Assembly: GCF_949987535.1 (NCBI RefSeq)
Contig: NC_080067.1
Location: 80,129,985-80,193,984, forward strand
Source: Balaenoptera acutorostrata
Lineage: Eukaryota; Chordata; Mammalia; Artiodactyla; Balaenopteridae
Direction: 5' to 3'
Length of the DNA: 64,000 nt
Shown: positions 55,405 to 64,000 of the stretch, one piece after another
Position numbering within the stretch: the stretch's first letter is position 1
Layout: the number at the start of each line of letters is the position of its first letter
The notes under the pieces: model-generated
Seen by the model: only the letters and a program-made list of their open reading frames with translations
Told to the model about the DNA's origin: nothing
Database searches by the model: none
Program-made: the position numbers and the translations under genes

Positions 55405-57085
55405 TTTATTTTTCTCACTAAGCCCCTTTTATTTTATCTCCTAAATATATCTTGAATCCATCCAACCTCTCTTAATGTCTGTTGTCACTACCTGAGTCAA
55501 ACCAACAACTTCCCTTTTTCACTCAATTGACTAATACTTGTTGAGAAGCTACTATGTTCCAGGCACCCTTCCTTATTCTCGGTGCTTGGGACAGAGCAGT
55601 GAAAAAACAGCCTGTGTGGAGCTTACATTTCTCTCTTGGATTTATAGCTTTTAAAAACTAGCCATCCCTCAAATTGTCTTATGTATATATTTGGTTACGT
55701 GTTCATTGTATCCTCTCCTCACCAATGCGTAAATCTTGTGAGATCAGGGACATTTTCTGTTTTGTTCACCAACTATATTTTCAGTGCCTAGAACAGCACT
55801 TTTCGAATAAGATGTGCTCAATAAATACCAGTTGAACAAATGAACAAAGTACTGCAACAGCCTCTTAACTGGTCTATTTCCAGTGGCTTTTAAACTTTCT
55901 TTGAACTCGACTCACAGGAAGAAAAACATTTTACACTGTAATTCAGTGAAGACTCACATATGTGTATACATGAACATAATATATTTAAAAGTATTGATAG
56001 TGTGAAGCTGTCTGATATTATTCATTCTATCCTATTATGTTTCATTAAAAAAAACCTTGCCAGTTACAACTTTAAATTTGATTTCAGAATCCTCTAATGG
56101 AATTTAATCAGAAGTTTGACGAACATTGCCCTGATGCATTCCCCACAACCAGAGTGTTGTGTCTAACTCAGAAGTCATGTCCTGTTACCTCCCTGCATAA
56201 AATCATTCAAAGGCAATCTGTCGGTCTCAGGCATTTCTCCCAAACGTCAGTCTTTTATGGTTGTTCATGTACCAGTGATAATATAACATATATAAAAATT
56301 TGTGTAAATTGAATCACTTTTGTCCCTCAGCCTTACCTTGAGCAATAATGTAATAGAATATGTTGGATACATGCATTATATATTTTCTAATGCATATAAA
56401 ATTCATTAGCTACCAAAAGAAAAAACATTGGATAGCACACCATCTAAAATCTTCTTGCTCACCACCCAGCCACACTGGGGAATCCTGCTCTCGGGATAAA
56501 GGTCAGATGCCTCAGCTTAGCCCACGAGGCACTCTGGAGCTGGCTGGTGCTTTCTGCTGCAGTCTCGTTTTTTTTTTTTTTTTAACCGCTTCCTGCACTC
56601 ATTCATTCTGAATGACTGGCAGGTCCCCAGAACGCACCAAGCTCTCTCTGGCTCTAGGACTCTTTACCCGCCATCTCCTTCCTCTGCCCAGGACTCCACC
56701 AGAACCCCAGCCTACCTCCTTTCAGGTCTTGGCTTCAGTCTCATGTTGGGAAGAGCAAGCTTCCCTGGCCGTGGGGCTGAGCTGTGTCCTCCCCAGGAGG
56801 CTGTGCTTATCCTGTCTAGAGTGTATCATCCTCAGGTGAAGCGCTTCTTCATGTGTTTTACTGCAACTGAAGGCGGTGAGCTCCTTTTCGAGGGCTGGGG
56901 GAAGAGTATTTTATTTACCATAGTATTTTTAGTATTTACTGTAATACCAAATATTCAAGAATGATTTGGTTGATGGATAGAAGAACAAATGTATGGATTT
57001 CTCAAGGAAATGAATATCACTAACACTCAGCACATTGCCCGATACATGCTAGGCATTCAAAAAATATTGTTGAGTGATTGAAAGA
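55405..57085 (+). repeat. L2 LINE remnants, several blocks
   Basis: tatctcctaaatatatcttg aatcc (55435), L2 3' end at 55640-55850 (cagtgcctagaacagcactt ... gctcaataaataccagttga a), RT-region text at 56420-56780 (cttcaggtct-like; gccacactggggaatcctgc) and another 3' end near 57020-57085 (gcattcaaaaaatattgttg agtgattga). An old repeat like that at 54.8 kb sits at 55,530-55,620. T17 tract at about 56568-56584. Confidence 0.6.
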
Positions 57086-57395
57086 AGTAAAGGCTGCTCC
57101 TCACTCTAGTGACATTACCTTTTTAAAAGATTATTTGAGAGGTGGTCTCAGATTCGAATGGCTTTGTTCTATGTGACATTATTCTCTCCTCTCTGCCCAG
57201 GAAGAGGTCAGAAATGAGGTCACAATATCTATCTGTGGCCTAAGAGACTTTGGGTCCCTCGATAAACAAGCTTGCTGCGACAGAGGGCAGGCAGAGTGTC
57301 AGGGAAGCTGCAGCACAGTGGGGATATATACCTGTATGCTCTTCTCTTAGTGCAAAGTAGCTATAGAGTAAATATTAAACATTTGAATTAATATT

Positions 57396-57592
57396 CAAAT
57401 CCAAGGACTTCCCTGGTGGTTCAGTGGGTAAGACTCCACGCTCCCAATGCAGGGGACCTAGGATCAATTCCTGGTTGGGGAACTAGATCCCACATGCATG
57501 CCACAACTAAGAGTCCGCATGCCACAACTAAAGATCCTGCAGGCCGCAAATAAGACCTGGCACAACCAGAAAAAAAAAAAAAAAATCCATGC
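57396..57592 (+). mobile_element. Short CHR-1-like SINE
   Basis: ggacttccctggtggttcag tgggtaagactccacgctcc head, aggatcaattcctggttggg gaac B-box region (decayed), A15 tail. A possible 7-bp TSD aaatcca flanks it (57396-57402, 57584-57590). Confidence 0.83.
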
Positions 57593-58220
57593 TTCATGTA
57601 GGTTTTCAGTGCATTTAATGCTATTTTACTATATATCCAACTTTGATGCCATTATCCCCCTTTTCTGAGATTCTAGAATACAGCCTATGCAATTTTTACA
57701 GACTGACGGTACCAACGTTTCTTACAACAACGTGTGCCATAGGGATATATAATAAAGGTTTTACAGAAACTAAATTATACTCAAAGACTTTTATTTTTCT
57801 CTTTTGTAATAGCTCTACTATTTGGCATCTTGGGGAATGCAATATTTGGTATAAGTGGAGTTTCCAAATATCGATGTTTAATCGTGTAAACACCAAAACA
57901 TTAAAAAACAAAAACGATGGGAACTTTCCCAATATATTGCACACTTCTCTATCTTTTTTAAAAAATGCCCCCGATATTAATGGTTCTGTGTTGACTTGAG
58001 GCTCTTCCCATGGACACCAGTTATTTGAATGTCATATCTGTCTGTGCTAGAGGTCAGGGGAGCACACATGCAGACTCAGATGATATGGGCCCTGAGGCTA
58101 ATTGGGCTATCACTTTAACGGTGACCTTGAAACTTATTTTCTTACAAACAAAACTATACCCCAAGTCAGCTGATTTCTGAGCTGTCCCCTTCCCCCTTTT
58201 TTCATAAGGGAAGAAGATAG
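57593..58220. other. No recognised feature
   Basis: A 118-codon frame at 57643-57999 has a low-complexity, Phe/Asn-rich composition typical of AT-rich noncoding DNA. Nothing else recognised. Confidence 0.4.
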
Positions 58221-58486
58221 CTTATGTAGCTATATAATCTTCTTTGGGAAAGTGTAAAATGGTTGTCTTTATGAAATATCAATTAGCAAATGAAAAGGTA
58301 AAACAGCCTGTTCCCACAAGAAAATTATCCACTTTATCACTGATGCTATCATTTCTGTCTGCTACCCCTGCCATAGATAACTTTCACCTAATTTTCAACT
58401 TGTATTTTTCTCTGCAGCCTTACTTGTTCACATTTTGTTCATGGAGTATGGAGGATTATTCTGCCATCATTTCAAGATGTGTGCAT

Positions 58487-58489
<3 letters not shown>

Positions 58490-58520
<31 letters not shown>
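58490..58520 (+). repeat. (TG)n microsatellite
   Basis: About 15 uninterrupted TG units between segments A and B of the duplication cluster. Confidence 0.97.
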
Positions 58521-58521
<1 letters not shown>

Positions 58522-59834
58522 GGAAAGAATTTGCTTCGAAGCTTACACATTTTTTAATTACCAGGAGATAAATGCCTCTCTAAATGTGAAAGACCTGCAT
58601 CATGTTTGACATTTGTATAGAATTTCCCATGTAAGTTTTTAGATGTATGAACAAGGTGGAAAGTATGGTTTCGGTATCGGAATGATATGTGGGTTCCATC
58701 AGTGAGGGAACCCAAAGCACCTTCTGCCTACCTCTATGTTATCACAGCATATTATGCTGAAATTATCTCACTTTTTATCGGTCTCCTCTATTAGTCTAAG
58801 AGCTTCGTGTGAGCTTAGACCACATCCTAGCCTTCTTTGAATCCCAGCAGTGTGTTCTTATGTAGCTGCATAATCTTCAGGAAAATGTAAAATTGCCTTT
58901 ATGAAAAATCACTTTGAGAATGAAAAGGGAACACAGCCTCAACCCCAGCGCTCCGTTCTCGTGTTCTTGTGCATCTTGAACTTTCACCTGTGTCTTCCCC
59001 TGAATCCCTCCAAACCATAGTTACCTCACAGATGATGAACTTTAGTGCAACCCAGGATCTCTTTTACCTCTTTTGCTGAGCCTTGCAAGTGGGCTTTTAA
59101 TAAATGTTTACCCTGAACATTGGCATGTAGGAAGATGGCCATTTTGGGGGAAACTCCTTCATTGTGTTGATCTCCACAACTGTTTAGCAACAGGGTAGTT
59201 TTAAGATTCTCCGGTAAGGCTGGAATTCTGACATGCTTTTAAAATTTAAATTATAAAAATAGTAAAAACTAGAAAAAAAATTCATCTCCACATTATATCG
59301 CACTATCTGGCAATAAGCTAATGTATGAAATCTTTGAAAGGTCGAGAATGATAAAATTTTCCATTTGCCATTCTATTTTAAGGAAACTCACAGTTTTAAT
59401 ACATATAACAGTAGTTAACTTGTCTTCATTCTGCTTAAACTTTGGGAAAGAAGAAGTAGAAACTTGATTTGCTGGTATTTGCTGAGTAGAAAATAGCAAG
59501 CGTCTTTACAATAGACCAATTTCATCAGCCTTATAAATAAAATTATTCAGGCAACGATTATGCTTAGAAATAAATTCTCTGAATAATGTTACATATCTTT
59601 TTCTGCAGCTTAGTTGCTTATTTTTTTTTCTTGCTCTATCATATACCCTCTTTATTCCCCACGCTAAACATTCTCCAAGACATTTTTCCACTTAAATCAT
59701 TTTTCTGTACTTGAATAGTTTCTATCTTGTCCCTTCCCTCAATACACTTGCAGGAACTGATTTTTTGCCCCTACTGAATTTTATTTTTAGGAAATTTGGT
59801 TCAGCACCATCTTTAAATGCTTTTTAATAGTAAG

Positions 59835-60095
59835 AATAACAACAACAATAATATCTATAACACATAGAACATTTAACTATGTGCCAGATATTATTCTAAA
59901 TAATTTACATGTATTAACATTTAATATTCTTAACAACTCTAAGAGGAAGGTACTATTATTAGTCTCATTTCCTAGATGGGGTACTTGACAGCACAGAGAA
60001 GTTAAGTAACTAAGGTTGCAAAGCTAGTAAGTGGTAGAGATAGGATTCAAACCCAGGAGGATTTAGTTTAACCACAAGGCTAACCTCTAGGTCCT
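59835..60095 (-). repeat. MIR SINE, full length
   Basis: catttaactatgtgccagat attattctaaataatttaca tgtattaac, cacagagaagttaagtaact aaggttgcaaagctagtaag tgg and gattcaaacccaggagga give the reversed MIR from 3' end to head. Bases 59,054-59,834 are otherwise unassigned. Confidence 0.88.
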
Positions 60096-60404
60096 GATAA
60101 GGTTTTATCCTCATAATGTTGCTTCATTTTACTTTTTCCTTTCCCACTGATATCATCCTGGCCCAAGACATTATTTTCATCCATCACCGTGTTCTTGCAC
60201 ATCTTGACTTTCACTCATGATTTCCCTGGGATCCCTCCAAACTATAGTTATCTCACAGCTAATGAACTTTAGTGCAACCCGGTACCTCCCTCAGGCTCCT
60301 GAGAGGTGGAGGGCTACTTGTCTCCCTAAACTCAAGAATTTATTGTGTAAACTCAATATCCAAAGTAGGAGTGAATAGGTCATTCATTAGCTTTAGCTTT
60401 ATTT

Positions 60405-60945
60405 ATTACATAGCTTAATTTAAGTATAATTAATACCAAGAACTGCACATATTATGTGTACAATTTGATGAGTTTGGACATATGCAAACCCCAGTGATAC
60501 TATCACCACTGTTAAGGCAAGAGACATCCAAAACCTCTCAGACATTCCTTTTGTGTATGTTTCTCTCTCTCTCTCTCTGGTAAGAACACTTAACATGAGA
60601 TTTGTCAGGAAAACAAATTTTGAAGTGCACAATACCATATTGTCAACTACAGGCACTATGTTGTACAGCAGATCTCTAGAACTTACCTATCTTGCATAAC
60701 TGAAACTTTATACCCATTGACTAGCAATACCCCATTTCCCCTGCCCCCCACCCCTCCAGCCTCTAGTAACCACTATTGTATTCTCTGCTTCTATGGGTTT
60801 GACTATTTTGGATACCTCATACAAGGAGAATCATGCAGTGTTTGTCTTTCTCTGTTGGGCTTATTTCACTTAGCATGATGTCCTCCAGGTTCATCCATGT
60901 TGTTACAAATGGCAGGATTTCCTTCCTTTTAAAGGCTGAATAAGG
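60405..60945 (-). repeat. L1 3' region, reverse
   Basis: aatttaagtataattaatac, acaataccatattgtcaact acaggcactatgttgtacag, cacccctccagcctctagta accac, and cacttagcatgatgtcctcc aggttcatccatgttgt are the reversed L1 3'UTR and ORF2 end. It breaks off in aaggctgaata at the SINE. Confidence 0.78.
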
Positions 60946-61240
60946 ACTTCTCTGGTGGCGCAGTGGTTAAGAATCCGCCTGCCAATGCAGGGGACATGGG
61001 TTCGAGCCCTGGTCTGGGAAGATCCCACATGCCGCAGAGCAGCTGAGCCCGTGAGCCACAACTACTGAGCCTGCGCGTCTGGAGCCTGTGCTCTGCAACA
61101 AGAGAGGCCGCGATAGTGAGAGGCCCGCGCACCGCGATGAAGAGTGGCCCCCACTTGCCACAACTAGAGAAAGCCCTCGCACGGAAACGAAGACCCAACA
61201 CAGCCATAAATAAATAAATTTAAAAAAAAAAGACTTACTG
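60946..61240 (+). mobile_element. CHR-type SINE
   Basis: ggacttctctggtggcgcag ... (AAAT)n plus A-tail, with B box ggttcgagccc. Host text on the two sides differs (L1 in reverse at the left, A-rich then L1 in sense at the right), and no convincing TSD is visible, so the locus was rearranged. Confidence 0.9.
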
Positions 61241-61289
61241 CCTGTTAAAAAAAATAAAATAAAATAAAAATTGTTGATGATTAAAAAAA

Positions 61290-61835
61290 AAAAAAAAAGG
61301 AATGAATGATACCTGTCACAACAGGGATGGGACTCAAGGGCATTATGTTTAGGTAAAAACATCGAAAGTTTACATGCTCTATGATTCCATTTATATAACA
61401 TTCTTGAAATGACAAAACTACAGAAATGAAAAACAGGTTAGTGCTTACTATGGGGCAAGGATAGAGTAGGGGGGTTAGAAGGGGAGGTAGATTTGTGAAT
61501 ACAAAAAGGTAGGTGGCATGAGGGAGTTTTTTTGTGATGATGGAACAGTTTCATATCCTGGTTGTAGTGGTTACACAAATGATACCTGGAATAAAATTTC
61601 GTGTGCACACACACACACAAATGTTTTTAAAAAAATGGTAAAAACTAAGTTCTGTAGTCTAGTTAATGATAATGTATCATTGTCAATTTCCTGGTTTTGA
61701 TATCTTACTAAAACTTTATAAGATATTGCCATTGGGGGGAACCTGGGTGAAGGGTAAATGGGATACTGTACTATTTTTTGCAATTTCTTGTGAATCTTTA
61801 TTTCAAAATAAAAATTAAAAAAAATAAAGGAAACG
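61290..61835 (+). repeat. Old L1 3' ends, two pieces
   Basis: 61290-61620: ttacatgctctatgattcca tttatataacatt and tggttgtagtggttacacaa atgatac, ending in (CA)n. 61640-61835: caatttcctggttttgatat ... aacctgggtgaagggtaaat ggg ... tatttcaaaataaaaattaa are the terminal blocks of ancient L1 3'UTRs. Confidence 0.6.
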
Positions 61836-63229
61836 AAAGTAGGCTGAATGCCTAGGACTGGTGTTGGGGAGGTGAGCAAGAGGAGCATGAAGGAGGCAAA
61901 CTGGGCCTGAGAAATATTTCCAGAAGTTTAACCTACCAGAGGCTTAAACTTGCTCCCAGTCATCACTTCTGCTGTCACTACCTCTTTAGTGCTCTTTATT
62001 CTGACCATGTTAAGACAGTTGTTCCTCTATTGTTTCTTAGTTATGGTGCTGAGCAGAGAACTAGATCTATTCCTGATGATAAACCAATCAATCTCAGCCC
62101 ACTGGGTGTAATCTCCAGGACTTCAACCCTTTTCAGTTATTAGTTTTCCTATTACCTAATATTCAGAGTCTGCCTCTTTGATGTCAGAGGTGTGTTTTTT
62201 TTTTTAACATCTGAATTTGATGCCATTGCAGATGCTAGAAGTTGCCAGAAGGCTGTCCTCCAGATAACTGTCCCTTGCTCTAGCTTGTATCGATGTTTTG
62301 TTGCAATTAGCATTCAGAATATGCACTGTCATCTTATTAAAATTTATATTTTTTAATGGAGAAAGCACATGGAGAGGTGATTGTGGAGCTGTAGTTTACC
62401 CTTGATCTTCTTGGATACCCGTGTCTAAATTAAGCTGAACCTCTGGGCTTCTGCTATTTCTAAACAGGCATCACAATTTACTAAGGTTAATGCCTGGGGG
62501 AACATTAACTTTGCAGACACTAATCTAATTCAGTGCCATCACAAGTGCATAATGCAGGAATTTGGAGTTTTGCCCAAAAGCACTATTCAAATGAAGATTC
62601 AGTTGGCAAGGGGTGGGAAGGTGGGTGTGGATAAGGGAAGGAGAACTCCAGATATGGTTATATAGATATTTTAATGCCTTTCCTTTCCCTCGCCTCTCAG
62701 AGGTTATGTTTAAGTATTGCAGAGAGATGCTAAATAAATCTTCAGACTATTATGAAGAAATCTTAATGAAGGTGTTTCATCCCATGGTACGTTTCTGATG
62801 CTCATAATCACTCAACATTCACTGAGCATCTATGTTACATGGCTGACCTTGTGCTAGGGTGCGGACACAAAGATGAGTAATTGTAAGCCATCGCAGTATG
62901 CATAAGCACCTCAGGGCGCCCAATAAATGTTAGTTGAATGAAGGCACCATTAAGGAGGTCACGGTTTGGCTAAGGTCACTTAAAGGGCCTCCAAGCGTTG
63001 AGACATTAATTGTGCAATTCTAGTTCCACACAGACCATAACCATGTCTTTTGCCATACAGACCGAAAAGGTTTGGGCCCCAGGTGAAGTGAGGGGGAAAT
63101 ACCATGTAAGACCTTGCGCAACAGGGTCCAGGGCCGTATTTCTTGATCTTTCTCTGTGCTCACACCCTGCATATGGTTGCAGGCACTTAACCGGGTTTGC
63201 TAGTTTCAAGAGCGCTCTGTTGCCGCTTT
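61836..63229. other. Promoter-upstream flank, mostly unassigned
   Basis: No exon recognised. 62,812-62,940 resembles the old dispersed repeat seen at 38.1 kb (cactgagcatctatgttaca; cccaataaatgttagttgaa tg). 62,280-62,580 is AT-rich with TAAT cores and could be conserved. Confidence 0.4.
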
Positions 63230-63662
63230 CGGAAAAGGTAGCATTTGGGGTGCTGGTGGTCAACGACTGGAGGTCGCAGGGGAGAGGACTGGGGAAGAGA
63301 GGAGAAACGAAAAAGCCAAAAATTTCTGAAAGATAACCTTTCACTTAGGTCCCCGCCCCTTCCTTTGCCCCGAGCCTGAAATGCACCCGGCCACCAAGTC
63401 CTCCACTTCTCAGAGCGATAAGCACTGATTAAAGCTGAAGGCGGACCCCCGTCTCATAGACATTTCCTCAGTTCTGATCTTTTTCAAATTGCTCTCCTCC
63501 CAGGCCTAGCCCGAAGGGACCCCGCGGCTCAGGGCCAGCTTCCCCGGCCACACTGGGCTGGTGACACGCAGGCGCCGGAATCGTAGCCACGCTGGGTCTT
63601 CCCAGCCTGGTCCCCGGCCCAGGGAGGGCCGGCGCCGCCGAGCGCTTCCCCGCGTGCGGGGC

Positions 63663-63680
63663 TTCCCACAATGCACCGCG
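63663..63680. promoter_or_regulatory. ZNF143/THAP11 (SBS)-type motif
   Basis: ttcccacaatgcaccgcg closely follows the ZNF143 SBS core (TTCCCA-NAATGC-NNYGCG). Such sites sit at the start site of many CpG-island promoters. The ATG of a short frame (63671) lies inside the motif. Confidence 0.65.
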
Positions 63681-63720
63681 CCGGCAGTGGCGGCGACCGC
63701 GGCGGCGCTCTAGCCGCGGC

Positions 63721-63873
63721 ATGTCTGCGTCTCTACTGCTCTGGGAGGAGGAAGAGAAGGAGGAAGAGGAGGAGGAGGAGGGGGAGGAAGAGGAGAAAGG
63801 CGCAGGGGTGGGAGCTGTTGCCGAAGCTGCCACAGCAAAAGTTCTCCCCCCTCCCCCCTTCCCCTCCTCTTAA
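63721..63873 (+). other. Possible upstream ORF, 50 codons, Glu-rich
   Basis: ATG at 63721 (context gcggcATGt) opens MSASLLLW followed by a near-pure Glu run encoded by the purine tract, then Ala/Val/Pro-rich sequence to TAA at 63871. An overlapping frame begins at 63671 (81 codons to 63916). Neither resembles a known protein; if transcribed they would be leader ORFs. Repetitive purine composition alone produces such frames. Confidence 0.2.
63743..63800 (+). repeat. 58-nt uninterrupted polypurine tract
   Basis: Every base from 63743 to 63800 is A or G (GGA/GAA-rich). A C/T-only tract follows at 63842-63871. Potential H-DNA (triplex) or RNA stem former within the promoter/leader. Confidence 0.9.
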
Positions 63874-63960
63874 GGCCCCTAGAAAGGTTGAAGCTGCCGC
63901 CGTCTGCAATCGGTGACCGCGCGACTCGGCACCCGCCCGCGGTAAAGCGCTCGGCCTGGC

Positions 63961-63997
63961 AGGCCCGGGCCCGGGGGAGGGAGGGGGAGGGGGCGGC
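63961..63997 (+). other. G-quadruplex-prone G runs at window edge
   Basis: Runs of 3-5 G separated by 1-3 nt (cccgggcccgggggagggag ggggagggggcgg) meet the usual G4 pattern on the + strand. Common in 5' leaders and first introns of CpG-island genes. Confidence 0.6.
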
Positions 63998-64000
63998 GCG

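Larger units (their letters stand above)
58221..60280 (+). repeat. Local duplication cluster (three related segments)
   Basis: Segment A (58221-58308) and B1 (58857-58937) share cttatgtagctNNataatctt and the ...tttatgaaa-atca ... aatgaaaaggNaaNacagcc order. Segment B2 (58961-59053) and C (60189-60280) share gtgttcttg--catcttga, tccctccaaac-atagtta and atgaactttagtgcaaccc. B1 and B2 are adjacent, so B joins the two homologies. Confidence 0.65.
63230..64000 (+). promoter_or_regulatory. CpG-rich promoter / probable first exon of an unidentified gene
   Basis: G+C and CpG density rise steadily from about 63,230 and are very high from 63,480 to the window edge (gcgccggcagtggcggcgac; gaccgcgcgactcggcaccc), in sharp contrast to the repeat-rich sequence to the left. 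There is a GC box (ccccgcccc) at 63352-63360, a ZNF143/THAP11-type element at 63663-63680 and no TATA box. This is a TATA-less housekeeping-type promoter, and transcription probably starts close to the ZNF143 site. Direction is inferred as + because the CpG block continues past the right edge; a bidirectional promoter is possible. I could not identify the gene: no exon with a recognisable protein lies inside the window. Confidence 0.75.

Noticed and set aside
63468..63833. 121-codon Ser-rich frame on the minus strand in the CpG island
   Set aside because: The Ser run is the complement of the purine tract and the rest is CpG-island composition. Possible only if a minus-strand transcript exists; no supporting signal seen.

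Overview
This is mammalian nuclear DNA, almost certainly from a cetacean. Ten copies of an approximately 300 bp tRNA-related SINE and four copies of a shorter relative (CHR-type, the SINEs of whales and relatives) lie scattered on both strands, most with clean target-site duplications (TSDs). The ruminant Bov-A2/Bov-tA pattern is not seen. The SINE variants look closer to what I remember of baleen-whale copies than of dolphin copies, but that is inference. No bacterial, viral or organellar gene is present.

No conserved protein-coding exon is recognisable. The window reads as about 63 kb of intergenic or 5'-flanking DNA ending at the right in a CpG-rich promoter (about 63,230 to the window edge) with a ZNF143/THAP11-type motif, a 58-nt pure purine tract and a run of G-tracts. 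A first exon or 5' leader probably starts there on the + strand, with its coding sequence beyond the window; I could not name the gene.

Layout. 1-2,300: old L1 fragment, SINE, MIR, MER5A. 2,290-8,970: an ancient L1 split by a 5.8 kb L1 that keeps its 5' end and a 12-bp TSD but is badly rearranged (ORF1/endonuclease deletion, a 5'UTR-derived piece inside ORF2, two 3' ends). 8,971-13,070: L1 and L2 pieces, MER5, and a 150-bp block between exact 20-bp direct repeats. 13,064-14,366: two SINEs and a probable solo LTR with CRE and NRF1-like sites. 14,500-28,240: mostly unassigned sequence with MIR, MER5A, MLT1 and other LTR remnants, a candidate conserved element near 20.0 kb, and a small 3'UTR-like retrocopy at 28.05 kb. 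28,670-36,030: long L2 blocks, one carrying a nested L1 that itself carries a SINE. 36,030-45,290: largely unassigned, with a SINE, L3/CR1 and L2 remnants. 45,290-51,700: old L1s, four SINEs (two forming a tight inverted pair), MER20, and a MIR split by an L1. 52,290-57,590: L2 remnants hosting MER5A, MIR, MLT1 and SINEs. 58,200-61,840: a local duplication cluster, MIR and L1 fragments. 61,840-64,000: unassigned flank, then the promoter.

The only coding potential visible is degraded retrotransposon ORF2/RT. The interest lies in insertion history (nested insertions, TSDs, chimeric L1) and in the candidate regulatory sequences: the promoter, the LTR and the octamer/TAAT-rich block. Family names come from memory of consensus sequences and were not checked by a search.
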